From: a bacterium
Lineage (GTDB): Bacteria > Vulcanimicrobiota > Vulcanimicrobiia > Vulcanimicrobiales > Vulcanimicrobiaceae
Reading direction: 5' to 3'
Length of the DNA: 64,000 bases
Assembly: GCA_021832345.1 (NCBI GenBank)
Contig: JAKBKY010000001.1
Coordinates: 644,385-708,384, forward strand
The notes below the pieces were generated by a model, which was not told the origin of the DNA, made no database searches, and worked only from the letters and a program-made list of their open reading frames with translations. Both the position numbers and the translations under genes were made by a program. Below are positions 51,582-60,082 of this stretch, piece after piece. Position 1 is the stretch's first letter. The number at the start of each line of letters is the position of its first letter.

Positions 51582-51681
51582 GTTGTCGTCGACCACTTCG
51601 GCGACGTCAAGGATATCCCGCAGGCTGCGCCCGAGAGGATCGAGCTTCCAAACGAAGACCATCGCGGGGAAGCCTTGACAC
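51582..51681 (-). mobile_element. Serine recombinase (resolvase) fragment
   Basis: The minus frame reads AMVFVWKLDPLGRSLRDILD then VAEVVDDN, matching the conserved VWKLDRLGRSxRDLLxL segment of serine resolvases. The catalytic serine region and DNA-binding domain are not present. It lies in the gap between the VapBC and RHH-PIN operons. Confidence 0.65.
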
Positions 51682-51698
51682 AGGTCTGAGCTCCGGTT

Positions 51699-51726
51699 AC
51701 TGTGAAAACATGAAAAATATCACAGT
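51699..51726 (+). promoter_or_regulatory. Inverted repeat over the RHH-PIN operon start
   Basis: ACTGTGA (51699-51705) and TCACAGT (51720-51726) are perfect inverted repeats 14 bases apart, with the ATG at 51710 between them. This is a suitable operator for the RHH antitoxin. Confidence 0.5.
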
Positions 51727-51946
51727 TTCACTAGACGAAGAGACGTACCGGCGCGCCCGGATGCGGGCAGCGGAGCGCGATACTTCCGTCTCGGCGTTGG
51801 TGCGACAATTTTTGATTGAGATGGCATCGGGTGAAAGTGAAAGCGAACGGCTGAAGCGCGACGAGGCACGGCTGCGGGACGTCATCCAGTCCTTCCGGGC
51901 GGCGGACCGGCTTGAGCGGGATGAGCTTCACGAGCGCGGCCGGTGA
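51710..51946 (+). CDS. Ribbon-helix-helix antitoxin of the PIN pair
   Basis: The 78 residues begin MKNITVSLDEETYRRARMRA and contain ERDTSVSALVRQFLIEMASG, a standard RHH fold, followed by an acidic/basic tail (DEARLRDVIQSFRAADRLER) for toxin binding. The start of the PIN gene overlaps its stop by 4 bases (GTGA). Confidence 0.82.
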   Translation: MKNITVSLDEETYRRARMRAAERDTSVSALVRQFLIEMASGESESERLKRDEARLRDVIQSFRAADRLERDELHERGR

Positions 51947-52359
51947 GCGCGCGACGTTTCATCGACACCAACATCCTGCTCTATTCTATCAGCCGCGCGC
52001 CGGATGAGAGCAGCAAGCGCACCCGCGCCATCGACCTGCTGGAGGGAGACGATTGCGGGCTTTCCGTGCAGGTGCTTCAGGAATTTTATGTGCAGGCGAC
52101 GCGTGCCACACGCGCTGATGCCCTCCCCCATGAGGTGGCGGCGGGTCTGATCAGCGCATGGCGTCGCTTTCCAGTGCAGGACAACAATCTCGCCGTCCTG
52201 GAGGGCGCGCTGGAAATCAAGGCAGCGCACGGTTTTTCTTTTTGGGACAGCGCGATCGTCGCCGCCGCCCGCGCGCTGGGCTGCCGCGAACTTCTCTCCG
52301 AAGACATGAGCCATGGCCGCGAGATCGAGGGCATCGTCATTCTCAATCCGTTTCGCTGA
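51943..52359 (+). CDS. VapC-like PIN-domain toxin
   Basis: The 138-residue product has RRFIDTNILLYSIS, VQVLQEFYVQATR, FSFWDSAIVAAARALG and ELLSEDMSHGREIEGI, giving all PIN acidic positions and the C-terminal strand. The GTG start is coupled to the RHH gene. It is a ribonuclease toxin whose target is not predictable. Confidence 0.87.
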   Translation: MSARRFIDTNILLYSISRAPDESSKRTRAIDLLEGDDCGLSVQVLQEFYVQATRATRADALPHEVAAGLISAWRRFPVQDNNLAVLEGALEIKAAHGFSFWDSAIVAAARALGCRELLSEDMSHGREIEGIVILNPFR

Positions 52360-52491
52360 TCCAGGAACGGTTGGTTCTGGCGAGCGGGGAGACCCTCACG
52401 ATCGGCTTGCATGAGCGAGGCGCCCCGTGCAACGTGTCTTCCTGCATGTGTCGCACTTGCTCGTAACACGGCTATGTGATACGCTAGACGC

Positions 52492-52734
52492 ATGTCGGAT
52501 ACGCTCAGCATTCGCCTGGAATCGCGCGACCGCAAGACGCTTGAACGGGCTGCCCGAAAGCGGGGGACGGGGCTCAGTTCCTTCGTGCGGGATCTCGCCG
52601 AAAGCGAGGCGCGTCGCTTGCGCCAGGCAGAGATTCGCGCCGAGGGCGAACGCATCGTGGCGCACCTCGCCGCACATCCCGTAGCCCGAGAAGAACTCGA
52701 AACCTACGGCACCCCGATCGGGACGTTACCGTGA
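52492..52734 (+). CDS. Ribbon-helix-helix antitoxin of the second MazF pair
   Basis: The 80 residues begin MSDTLSIRLESRDRKTLERA and continue ARKRGTGLSSFVRDLAESEA, an RHH/CopG domain with a helical tail (RAEGERIVAHLAAHPVAREE). It overlaps the MazF-like gene by 4 bases. It should repress and neutralise the toxin. Confidence 0.8.
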   Translation: MSDTLSIRLESRDRKTLERAARKRGTGLSSFVRDLAESEARRLRQAEIRAEGERIVAHLAAHPVAREELETYGTPIGTLP

Positions 52735-53093
52735 GCCGCATCGCGGCCGGAACAATTGTGCTCGTCGATTGGCGTAGCGGTGCTGTTCCACGCGAGCCGA
52801 CGAAGGTTAGGCCCGCGATCGTCGTTGAGGATCACGAACTCTTCCCGGAAGACTATCCAAACACGCTCGTTGTACCACTCACTCGCGACGAAGGGCTAGC
52901 CCACGCGGCATTCGCGCAGAGGATCGATCCGACGCCGGAAAACGGCGCGAACGAGACCTCGTGGGCATTAGCGCATCATGTAACAAGCGTTTCACTGCAA
53001 CGCGTTCAGCCGACTCCATCACGCGTCACGTCAAAACAGCTGGCTGGAATCCGCGCACACGCGGCGCTCGCCCTCGGCGTAAGCGATTCTTAA
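52731..53093 (+). CDS. MazF/PemK-like toxin
   Basis: The 120-residue protein has RIAAGTIVLVDWRSGAVPRE, PTKVRPAIVVEDHELFPEDY, PNTLVVPLTRDEGLAHAAFA and SWALAHHVTSVSLQRVQ, with a PemK/MazF fold similar to plasmid-type growth inhibitors. The GTG start overlaps the antitoxin stop. It is followed after 37 bases by the right-hand 52-bp repeat and the leuS 3' end. Confidence 0.8.
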   Translation: MSRIAAGTIVLVDWRSGAVPREPTKVRPAIVVEDHELFPEDYPNTLVVPLTRDEGLAHAAFAQRIDPTPENGANETSWALAHHVTSVSLQRVQPTPSRVTSKQLAGIRAHAALALGVSDS

Positions 53094-53130
53094 GTCCCCG
53101 GCGCCCGAACCCGTTGCCTGTCTCAGATGA

Positions 53131-53182
53131 TCGACCATTCACCACGAACGCCAGCCGGTACTTGAATCGGTGCGTGTCGCCC
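53131..53182. repeat. 52-bp direct repeat (right), adjoining leuS
   Basis: This is the second copy of the tumE-like repeat at 49641-49692, one base different. Its last base touches the leuS stop codon. No further part of tumE continues here. Confidence 0.85.
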
Positions 53183-55662
53183 TACCCAACCACAAGATTG
53201 AGCAGCCGATCCGCGACGTAGATGCGCTTGCGGAGGGTCTTGCCGTCGAGTTGGGCGTGGACGGCGGGGTCTCCTAATGCGAGCGCGTAGGCCGCCTCTT
53301 CGGTGATGCCGGGTGCTGCTGTGATGCGCGCGCGGATCTTGCCGTTGACCTGCACCACGAGCGTGATCTGTTCCAGCGCTAGGGCGTCTGCCTCCGGTTG
53401 CGGGTAGGCTTGCAGGTGCACCGAATCGCTATGCCCCAGGCGCGCCCACAGCTCTTCAGCCAGATGCGGCGCAAACGGTGCGATGGCCAGCGGCAGCACA
53501 TGCACCGCGTAGCGCACGGCAGGCGACTGCGGCCGTGTCTGCGCCAGCGGCGAGAGTGCGTTGAGGTACTCATCGAACTTTGCGATGGTCGCGTTGTAGT
53601 GAAAGCGCTGTGAGCGCGTTTCATCACACGCCGATTTGAGCGCCACATGCACCGCGCGCAGCAGCGCCTTCTCGGCCGCATCCGCGCACGCCGGCAGCTC
53701 TCGCGGTGAAACCGTTGCCGCGTTCGCCAGCAGCGGCTCGCACGTGCGCCACACGCGATTGATGAACCGCACACGCCCGCTGATGCCGTCTTCGCTCCAT
53801 TCGCTGGTGTCTTCCGGCGGCGTCACGTAGAGCAAGAAGAGCCGCATGGCATCGACGCCCTGCTGCTCGACCGTCTCATCGATTCCCACTACGTTACCGC
53901 GCGATTTGCTCATTTTTTCGCCGTGGTAGAGCACCATGCCCTGGTGGAACAGCCGCTCGAAGGGCTCGTTGCGCCCGCTCACCCAGCCCTGATCGCCGAA
54001 GAACTTATAGAAGAAGCGCGAGTAGAGCAGATGCAGCACCGCATGCTCCGAGCCGCCGATGTACTGATCCACGTTCATCCAGTGCGCGGCCGCCTGCGCC
54101 GACCACGGCGCTGCTGCGTTGCATGGATCGAGGTAGCGCAGATAGTACCAGCTCGACTCAAAGAACGTGTCCATCGTATCGGTCTCACGGTGCGCCGGGC
54201 CGCCGCAGCGCGGGCAGCTCGTCGTAACGAACGCCGGCACGCTTGCCAGCGGTGCGCCTTCGCCGTTGATCTGCACGTTGCTCGGCAGCAGCACCGGCAG
54301 CGCCGAATCGGGCAGCGGCACCTCGCCGCAGGCCGCGCACGTCACGATGGGAATCGGCGTGCCCCAGTAACGCTGGCGCGAGACCAGCCAGTCGCGCAGG
54401 CGGTACGTGATCTCTTCGCGGCCCAGCTTCATCGCTTCCAACCGTTCGGCGATCGCACGGCGCGCATGCGCGCTCGACATGCCGGAGAAATCTCCGCTAT
54501 CGATGGTGCGCCCGTCCTCGGTGTAGGCTTCGTCCAGGTGTTCCTTGGGCGGCTGCCCCGGCGGCACGATCACCTGCACGACCGGCAGCCCATGCGCGTG
54601 CGCAAAAGCGAAGTCGCGCTCGTCGTGCGCGGGCACGCCCATCACCGCACCCGTGCCGTACTCGGCCAGCACGTAGTTCGTCACCCAGATCGGTACGCGT
54701 TCGTGCGAGAGCGGATGGATGGCATAGACGCCGGTGAAGCGGCCGTCCTTCACCATCAGGCTCGTGCGTTCGAGCTCCGACTTACTCTTCAAGCTGTCGG
54801 CAAAGGCGGCGATCTCGGCTGCGCGCTGCGCGCCGGCCAGACGCGCGATCACTTCGATCAGCGGATGTTCGGCTGCGATCGCCAGGAACGTCGTGCCGTA
54901 GACGGTATCCACGCGCGTGGTGAACACCTCGAGCGGTGTCTGCGGTGCGCCTTCGAGCGCAAAAGCAAAGCGGACGCCTTCGCTGCGGCCGATCCAGTTG
55001 CGTTGCATGGTGCGCGTACGTTCGGGCCAGCCGCCCAACTGCTCCAGATCCGCCAGCAGCCGATCGGCATACGCGGTAATCTTGAGGAACCACTGCGAGA
55101 GATTGCGCCGTTCTACCGCCGTACCGCAGCGCCAGCAGCGCCCGTCGATGACCTGCTCGTTGGCCAGTACCGTCGCGTCCTTCGGGCACCAGTTCACCGG
55201 CGCGTGCCGTTTATAGGCCAACCCCGCTTCATACAAACGCAAGAAGAGCCACTGGTTCCAGCGGTAGTACTCAGGCTCGCAGGTGGTGATCTCGCGCGCC
55301 CAGTCGTAGCCGACGCCCATCAAGCGCACCTGGCGCTGCATGTTGGCGATATTCTCGCGCGTCCAGTTCTCCGGATCGATGCCGCGAGCGATCGCGGCGT
55401 TCTCGGCCGGCAAGCCGAAGGCGTCCCAGCCCATCGGGTGCAGCACCGCGTAGTCGAGCATGCGCATCATGCGCGCGATCGCATCGCCCAGCGTGTAGTT
55501 CTTGGCGTGGCCGACGTGCAGATCGCCCGAAGGATACGGCAGCATCTCCAGCACGTAGTACTTCTCGCGCGGATCGTCGTCGGCAATCGCATAGGTACGC
55601 TCGCGCTCCCAGCGCTCTTGCCAGGTGCGTTCAACGGAACGAAAATCGTAGCTCTCGGGCAT
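53182..55662 (-). CDS. leuS: Leucyl-tRNA synthetase
   Basis: The start at 55662 (MPESYDFRSVERTWQERWER) matches the usual LeuRS N-terminus; a longer frame to 55776 adds a non-conserved leader. The 826 residues include the class I HIGH-type motif LHVGHAKNYTLGD (about 47), editing domain (about 220-410) with the TTRVDTVYGTTF pattern, catalytic KMSKSRGN (about 582), and anticodon-binding domain. It attaches leucine to tRNA-Leu. Its 3' end is duplicated in decayed form at 45.2 kb, and the TA island begins right after the stop. Confidence 0.97.
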   Translation of the reverse strand: MPESYDFRSVERTWQERWERERTYAIADDDPREKYYVLEMLPYPSGDLHVGHAKNYTLGDAIARMMRMLDYAVLHPMGWDAFGLPAENAAIARGIDPENWTRENIANMQRQVRLMGVGYDWAREITTCEPEYYRWNQWLFLRLYEAGLAYKRHAPVNWCPKDATVLANEQVIDGRCWRCGTAVERRNLSQWFLKITAYADRLLADLEQLGGWPERTRTMQRNWIGRSEGVRFAFALEGAPQTPLEVFTTRVDTVYGTTFLAIAAEHPLIEVIARLAGAQRAAEIAAFADSLKSKSELERTSLMVKDGRFTGVYAIHPLSHERVPIWVTNYVLAEYGTGAVMGVPAHDERDFAFAHAHGLPVVQVIVPPGQPPKEHLDEAYTEDGRTIDSGDFSGMSSAHARRAIAERLEAMKLGREEITYRLRDWLVSRQRYWGTPIPIVTCAACGEVPLPDSALPVLLPSNVQINGEGAPLASVPAFVTTSCPRCGGPAHRETDTMDTFFESSWYYLRYLDPCNAAAPWSAQAAAHWMNVDQYIGGSEHAVLHLLYSRFFYKFFGDQGWVSGRNEPFERLFHQGMVLYHGEKMSKSRGNVVGIDETVEQQGVDAMRLFLLYVTPPEDTSEWSEDGISGRVRFINRVWRTCEPLLANAATVSPRELPACADAAEKALLRAVHVALKSACDETRSQRFHYNATIAKFDEYLNALSPLAQTRPQSPAVRYAVHVLPLAIAPFAPHLAEELWARLGHSDSVHLQAYPQPEADALALEQITLVVQVNGKIRARITAAPGITEEAAYALALGDPAVHAQLDGKTLRKRIYVADRLLNLVVG

Positions 55663-55735
55663 AGAACTGTTGAAGATAGGCCGTCCGATCGCTCCAGCCC
55701 TTTGCGCCGTGTCGCTGCGGTGGGATGGAACGGGC

Positions 55736-56422
55736 ATGAAACGCATCGCGCTCGTTCTTGTGGCGGCACTGCTCATCGGCTTGGCGCTCGTCGTGCGCCC
55801 GCCCGCGCCGCCGGCGTTTGCGTCGGTCGCCGGTGCGTCGGTCGCCGGTGCGTCGCGCGCGCCGCGCAGCGGGCGCTCGGGCGCGGGCTCTCGACGGCAC
55901 GGCGCGCGGTTTGCCCGCCGTCCACGTTCGTCGCAGCGGGGCTCCCGTTCGCCGCGGCACCAGGCGCAGGCGCTCGTCTACGTCGTGGGCGCGGTGAAGC
56001 GCCCGGGGCTCTACTCCCTGCCGGCAGACGCGCGGGTGGATGCGGCGGTGCGTCGTGCCGGAGGCTTGGCTGCCGGGGCGGACCCGGCCGGCGTCAACCT
56101 CGCTGCGCACCTAGCCGACGGCGAGCAGATCCTGGTGCCGCGCCTGGGGCAACGCCTGCGTCCGGTGCGCTCGCGCCGCGGCACCTCCACTCGGCGTACG
56201 CGCAAGCTCAAGGTGCGCCCGGCACCGGCGTCGGTCGATCCCAACCGCGCCGATGCGGCTCGGCTGGCCGCCGTTCCGGGGCTGGGCTCGGCGCTCGCTC
56301 GGCGGATCATCGCGCTGCGGCGCCTAAACGGCCCGTTCGCCACCGCAGATGAACTGCTCGATGTCGCCGGCATGACGCCGGGCCGGCTGCTGCGCGCCGA
56401 ACCCTACCTGCGTGTACCGTAG
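55736..56422 (+). CDS. comEA: ComEA-family DNA-binding competence protein
   Basis: The ATG at 55736 gives 228 residues: a membrane anchor (KRIALVLVAALLIGLALVVR), an Arg/Ser-rich linker (about 40-80), an SLBB domain (LVYVVGAVKRPGLYSLPADA) and two helix-hairpin-helix motifs at the end (LAAVPGLGSALARRIIALRR and ADELLDVAGMTPGRLL). ComEA binds incoming double-stranded DNA outside the membrane and passes it to ComEC (16.9 kb in this window). It is divergent from leuS with no space for a long shared promoter. Confidence 0.9.
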   Translation: MKRIALVLVAALLIGLALVVRPPAPPAFASVAGASVAGASRAPRSGRSGAGSRRHGARFARRPRSSQRGSRSPRHQAQALVYVVGAVKRPGLYSLPADARVDAAVRRAGGLAAGADPAGVNLAAHLADGEQILVPRLGQRLRPVRSRRGTSTRRTRKLKVRPAPASVDPNRADAARLAAVPGLGSALARRIIALRRLNGPFATADELLDVAGMTPGRLLRAEPYLRVP

Positions 56423-56511
56423 CGTTCCGAGGAGAGCTGCATCGCACGGCCATCATGACAGCGGTGCGCGGCGATGGGTTCGCGGAAACACCTGAGGAGA
56501 AACCTGGTATA

Positions 56512-57201
56512 ATGAGCACGATGATCGACACGCTTGCGCTTGCAAAGCGGCTGCGGGCTGCAGCGGGATCTGACAACTATGCCGATGAGCTGGCAGAGGC
56601 GATCGGTAACGCCGTCAACGAGCGCGCCGTGACCAAAGCCGATCTGGGGGCACTAGCTGACCAGACCAAGGCAGACTTCGGGTTGCTGAAAGCCGATTTT
56701 AAGGCGCTCTCCGATCAGACCAAGGCAGACTTCGGGTTGCTGAAAGCCGATTTCAAGGCGCTCTCCGATCAGACCAAAGCAGACTTCGGGTTGCTGGAAG
56801 CCGATTTTAAGGCGCTCTCCGATCAGACCAAAGCAGACTTCGGGTTGCTGGAAGCCGATTTTAAGGCGCTCTCCGATCAGACCAAAGCCGACTTCGGGTT
56901 GTTGAAAGCCGATTTTAAGGCGCTCTCCGACCAGACCAAAGCCGATGTGAAGGCGCTCTCCGATCAGACCAAAGCAGACTTCGGGTTGTTGAAAGCCGAT
57001 GTGAAGGCGCTCTCCGACCAGACCAAGGCAGACTTTGGGTTGCTGAAAGCCGATTTTAAGGCGCTCTCCGATCAGACCAAAGCCGATGGTACCCTCATGA
57101 GAGCAGAGCTCACGGCAAACATGTCTAAGGGCCTGTTGAATCTCTTCTTTGGGCTGACCGGCGTCATCGGGGTTGCGACCGCGCTAATCCTCCATCGCTA
57201 A
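56512..57201 (+). CDS. Coiled-coil membrane protein with 18-residue tandem repeats (DUF1640-like)
   Basis: The ATG at 56512 is preferred because GAGGAGA lies about 10 bases upstream. The N-terminus (DTLALAKRLRAAAGSDNYAD followed by ELAEAIGNAVNE) fits the DUF1640/CCDC90 group. A tandem repeat TKADFGLLKADFKALSDQ follows (seven full units, one short), then a C-terminal membrane helix (LLNLFFGLTGVIGVATALIL). The 230-residue protein should be a long helix anchored by its C-terminus. Function is unknown; related proteins are often phage- or transposon-associated in bacteria. Confidence 0.8.
   Translation: MSTMIDTLALAKRLRAAAGSDNYADELAEAIGNAVNERAVTKADLGALADQTKADFGLLKADFKALSDQTKADFGLLKADFKALSDQTKADFGLLEADFKALSDQTKADFGLLEADFKALSDQTKADFGLLKADFKALSDQTKADVKALSDQTKADFGLLKADVKALSDQTKADFGLLKADFKALSDQTKADGTLMRAELTANMSKGLLNLFFGLTGVIGVATALILHR
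56665..57075 (+). repeat. 54-bp in-frame tandem repeat array
   Basis: Seven 54-bp units and one 33-bp unit run without gaps. Units differ at few bases (E/K, V/F). The short unit (TKADVKALSDQ) lacks the 7-residue FGLLKAD part. Near-identity implies recent expansion by slippage or unequal crossing over. Confidence 0.9.
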
Positions 57202-57380
57202 CGCGAGACGCAACGCCTCTCGGCGAGGAAGAAGCAAAAGGTATTCACAGTACCCAAGGCTGAAACCGACCGCCGCGAAGCCGAGCGACCCAGGCGCGCC
57301 AAAGGCAAGAAGCCTGCGGCGTGAGGCGCCCCGTTCGTCTAAGTAAATTGTAACTTTCGTCGACCACCGAGCGAGGATCC
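57202..57380 (+). other. Intergenic with possible basic-tail coding remnant
   Basis: In the same frame as the preceding gene, after its stop, the sequence reads RKKQKVFTVPKAETDRREAE then RPRRAKGKKPAA and a stop (57225-57324). The composition looks protein-like and resembles C-termini of small basic proteins, but no start codon or ribosome site is present. It may be the stump of a lost gene. Confidence 0.3.
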
Positions 57381-58691
57381 ATGGGTTACGGCATTGCCAT
57401 CGTCGGGAGCGGTCCGTCGGGCCTCTACATGGCCGAGGAACTCCTCAAGCACTTTCCCGAGGCGAGCATCGACATCATCGACGCATTGCCGACGCCCTAC
57501 GGCCTGGTGCGCGGTGGTATCGCGCCCGATCATCAAACCACCAAAGCGGTGGTGCGAGCATTCGAACGCACGTTTGCACGGCGAAACGTGCGTTTTCTTG
57601 GGAACGTGGAAGTCGGCCGGGATCTGTCGTACGAAGAGCTGAAGGCCGCCTACGATCTCGTCGTGTTGAGCATCGGTGCAGCGCGGGACCGGCGACTGGG
57701 CATTCCCGGCGAGGATACGCCCGGCGTTTATGGCGCAGCGGCGTTCGTGGGCTGGTACAATGGCCATCCACAGCATCGGGATCTTTCGCCGCTGCTTGAC
57801 GGCGAGGCGCTGGCGGTTGTCGGCAACGGCAACGTCGCCTTGGATGTGGTGCGCGTCGTGGCAAAGACGCCCGCAGAACTCTCCGACTCCGATATCGCCG
57901 CGCACGCCCAACGTGCGCTGGCGGCTGCGCGCTTTCGCGACCTCTACGTGATCGGCCGCCGCAGGCCGCTCGACGCGAGCTTCACACCGCTCGAACTTGC
58001 CGAATTCGGCCAACTCGAACGCTGCGGCGTTGTAGTGCATGACGCGCGTCTGACCAACGACGTAGTGCCGGAGACGTCCGAGAAAGAGCTCAAGGTGAAG
58101 CTGCGCAACCTTGAAATTTTGCGGCGTTTTGCGGCGAGCGGGGTCGACGGGAAGCCTTGCCGCGTCCATTTCGTGTTCCAGGCCGCTCCGGTGGAGGTGC
58201 TGGGTGGGGAGCGTGTGCGCGCGCTCGTTCTCGAGCGCACACGCGTGGAGGAGGGTCGCGCCGTCCGAACGGGCGAACGCTTCGAACTACCCGTCGACGT
58301 GGTTGTTGCCGCGATCGGCTATACGACGGTCCCTTTCCCGGGTGTTCCGTTCGACGATTCTCGCGGTGTTATTGCCAACGACGAGGGATATGTAGAGCCG
58401 GGAGTTTACGCGGCAGGTTGGTGCAAGCACGGACCGCGCGGCGTCGTGGGCACGAACCGTACCGATGCGCAGCAACTGACGAAACGCATTCTCACCGGCC
58501 TTGAGTCTACGCCGCCTCCAGGCGGGAAGCCCGGTGGTGTGCTCATTGATCGCTTGCTAAGCCGGCGAGCGGTGCGCGTCGTCGATTTCGCCAGATGGCA
58601 GCGTATCGACGCCGCCGAAGTCGCTTGCGCGGCACCCGGGAAACCGCGCGAGAAGTTCGTTACGATCCAGGAAATGCTCGAGATCGAATAG
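57381..58691 (+). CDS. fprA: Ferredoxin/adrenodoxin-NADP+ reductase (FprA-type)
   Basis: The 436 residues include IAIVGSGPSGLYMAEELLKH (FAD), PTPYGLVRGGIAPDHQTTKA, LAVVGNGNVALDVVRVVAK (NADP) and AGWCKHGPRGVVGTNRTDAQ (the FAD/NADP contact typical of the family). FprA transfers electrons between NADP(H) and ferredoxins. It stands alone; a ferredoxin is not nearby. The presence of radical SAM enzymes downstream makes an electron-supply role plausible. Confidence 0.93.
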   Translation: MGYGIAIVGSGPSGLYMAEELLKHFPEASIDIIDALPTPYGLVRGGIAPDHQTTKAVVRAFERTFARRNVRFLGNVEVGRDLSYEELKAAYDLVVLSIGAARDRRLGIPGEDTPGVYGAAAFVGWYNGHPQHRDLSPLLDGEALAVVGNGNVALDVVRVVAKTPAELSDSDIAAHAQRALAAARFRDLYVIGRRRPLDASFTPLELAEFGQLERCGVVVHDARLTNDVVPETSEKELKVKLRNLEILRRFAASGVDGKPCRVHFVFQAAPVEVLGGERVRALVLERTRVEEGRAVRTGERFELPVDVVVAAIGYTTVPFPGVPFDDSRGVIANDEGYVEPGVYAAGWCKHGPRGVVGTNRTDAQQLTKRILTGLESTPPPGGKPGGVLIDRLLSRRAVRVVDFARWQRIDAAEVACAAPGKPREKFVTIQEMLEIE

Positions 58692-59107
58692 CCGGCTCGA
58701 TAACCCGCCTCGGTGAGCGCGGCTAGAGTGCCATCCGCGATATGAACGCGGCTTATGGTTAAATGCCCGGCAAATGCGCCTCGCACCATCTGTTCGTGTG
58801 AATAGTAGGACCTTCCGGGTTGGTTGGGAGCTGTTTACGTGCAACGGTCTGCATCGCTGCACTGCGATGCTCGATGGGCGTGAACAACTGCGGATTCTCG
58901 CGTGCTTGGCGTTGCGACTGAACTCGCCTATATGATAAATGTCGCAATAGAAAACATTACGGTGGGAAGTTCTCGAAATCTTCTCGACTCTTCATGAGTA
59001 CTGCAGATGTTGAGCGTAAGTTAAGTGCGTGTGGGAGAAATTCAAGAGTGACCACCGCATTCATGTCGTTACATTAGCAGCATAAACTAGGAGAGATAAG
59101 ACCTCGC
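58692..59107. other. Upstream region of the cupredoxin gene
   Basis: No gene is supported in these 416 bases. It holds the 16-base motif at 58970-58985 that recurs upstream of the radical SAM genes. AGGAGAG lies about 13 bases before the cupredoxin ATG. Confidence 0.45.
58970..58985. promoter_or_regulatory. Shared 16-base motif, copy 1
   Basis: TTCTCGAAATCTTCTC occurs here, 122 bases before the cupredoxin start, and identically at 60083-60098. It may be the site of a common regulator for the respiratory cluster. The centre is partly symmetric (TTCTCGA / TCTTCTC is not a full palindrome), so it may be a direct-repeat type site (TTCTC-n6-TTCTC). Confidence 0.45.
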
Positions 59108-59470
59108 ATGAACCTCAAGACTTTTCTCGGAGCTATGATTTTTGTCGCCGCGGGCTTCATTGCCGCCCCAGTCGCCGCAACGGCTGCTCCAATTCAAACG
59201 GTTAAGATCACCGCCCATCAATGGGCCTTCGCACCGTCGGTCATCGTCGTCCATGTCGGACGACCGGTAAAGTTCCTTATGACGAGCAAGGACGTAACGC
59301 ACGGCCTCGCGTCGACCGCTCTCGGTATCGCCGACACGCCCATTTCGAAAGGCAAGATCAGCACCGTGACGTTTACCCCGAAGAAGGTCGGTACGTATCG
59401 TGTACATTGCGCAGACTTCTGCGGGATGGGTCATGGGGACATGGTCTTGACCGTCAAGGTCGTCAACTAG
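59108..59470 (+). CDS. Exported CuA-type cupredoxin (COX2-like)
   Basis: The 120 residues start with a signal peptide (MNLKTFLGAMIFVAAGFIAA, cut near ATAAP). The mature protein is a single cupredoxin domain with DVTHGLAS and HCADFCGMGHGDM, the C-x3-C-x3-H-x2-M ligand set of a binuclear CuA site as in cytochrome oxidase subunit II. No membrane anchor besides the signal is present. It probably passes electrons to the heme-copper-like proteins encoded at 62.4-64 kb. Confidence 0.88.
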   Translation: MNLKTFLGAMIFVAAGFIAAPVAATAAPIQTVKITAHQWAFAPSVIVVHVGRPVKFLMTSKDVTHGLASTALGIADTPISKGKISTVTFTPKKVGTYRVHCADFCGMGHGDMVLTVKVVN

Positions 59471-59552
59471 GGGATCACGGCACCCTTTCGGTTGTCCGTA
59501 GCGCTTGGTGTGATGCTTGCCCTGTTGAGCTTGCATCCACCGGCGCCTTGGG

Positions 59553-60038
59553 TCAGCGGGCGTTCGCTTGTTCGGCCACCTCCTCGGCGCGATAACGCGT
59601 TTCCATCTCTTGCCCGAGCCGATCGAGAAGTTCACGCGCGGTGAGCGAGGCGATACGCGAGCCAAGCATCGCGTCGAATGCGGCGCCGGCGATTCCCAAG
59701 GGAGGCTGATAGTGTCCGCGGAGTTCCAACATGCTGCGTTCGCGGGTGCCTTCTGCGCGGACCGCCAGCACCCCATCAAACTCCGGGTAAAGGCCACCAT
59801 TATACGGGGTCCAATGCACGCGCCAGAACTGCTCGAAGCGCACGGGACCGTTGCCGACGTCGTAGGTCACCAGAACATCCTTACGTAGGCCACGCCCGTG
59901 CATGCCGGCAAATCGCACACGAAGTTCGAGTCGCTGCGGTACTTTGCTCTCGGCGGCCGGTGCGAGCATCCCTTCTAGATAGTCACGCGCCCGAACATAC
60001 GGGCAGAGAAGGCGTCGCTGCTGGAATAAATCCGACAT
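59553..60038 (-). CDS. SRPBCC/START-like domain protein
   Basis: This 161-residue protein looks like an SRPBCC fold: RLELRVRFAGMHGRGLRKDV, FEQFWRVHWTPYNGGLYPEF, DGVLAVRAEGTRERSMLELR, and a C-terminal helix (SLTARELLDRLGQEMETRYR). Such proteins bind hydrophobic ligands; the specific role is unknown. It is divergent from the radical SAM operon and shares the intergenic region with motif copy 2. Confidence 0.6.
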   Translation of the reverse strand: MSDLFQQRRLLCPYVRARDYLEGMLAPAAESKVPQRLELRVRFAGMHGRGLRKDVLVTYDVGNGPVRFEQFWRVHWTPYNGGLYPEFDGVLAVRAEGTRERSMLELRGHYQPPLGIAGAAFDAMLGSRIASLTARELLDRLGQEMETRYRAEEVAEQANAR

Positions 60039-60082
60039 GCCGGAATAGTAACAAGGAACGGGTACCCTGGTGTGAAGGCGTA

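Noticed and set aside
53923-56352. 809-codon plus-strand frame opposite leuS and into comEA
   Set aside because: It is antisense to leuS and out of frame with comEA; composition is that of a shadow.
57225-57324. Possible basic C-terminal coding stump after the repeat protein
   Set aside because: Protein-like but with no start codon or ribosome site; kept only as a note in the intergenic entry.
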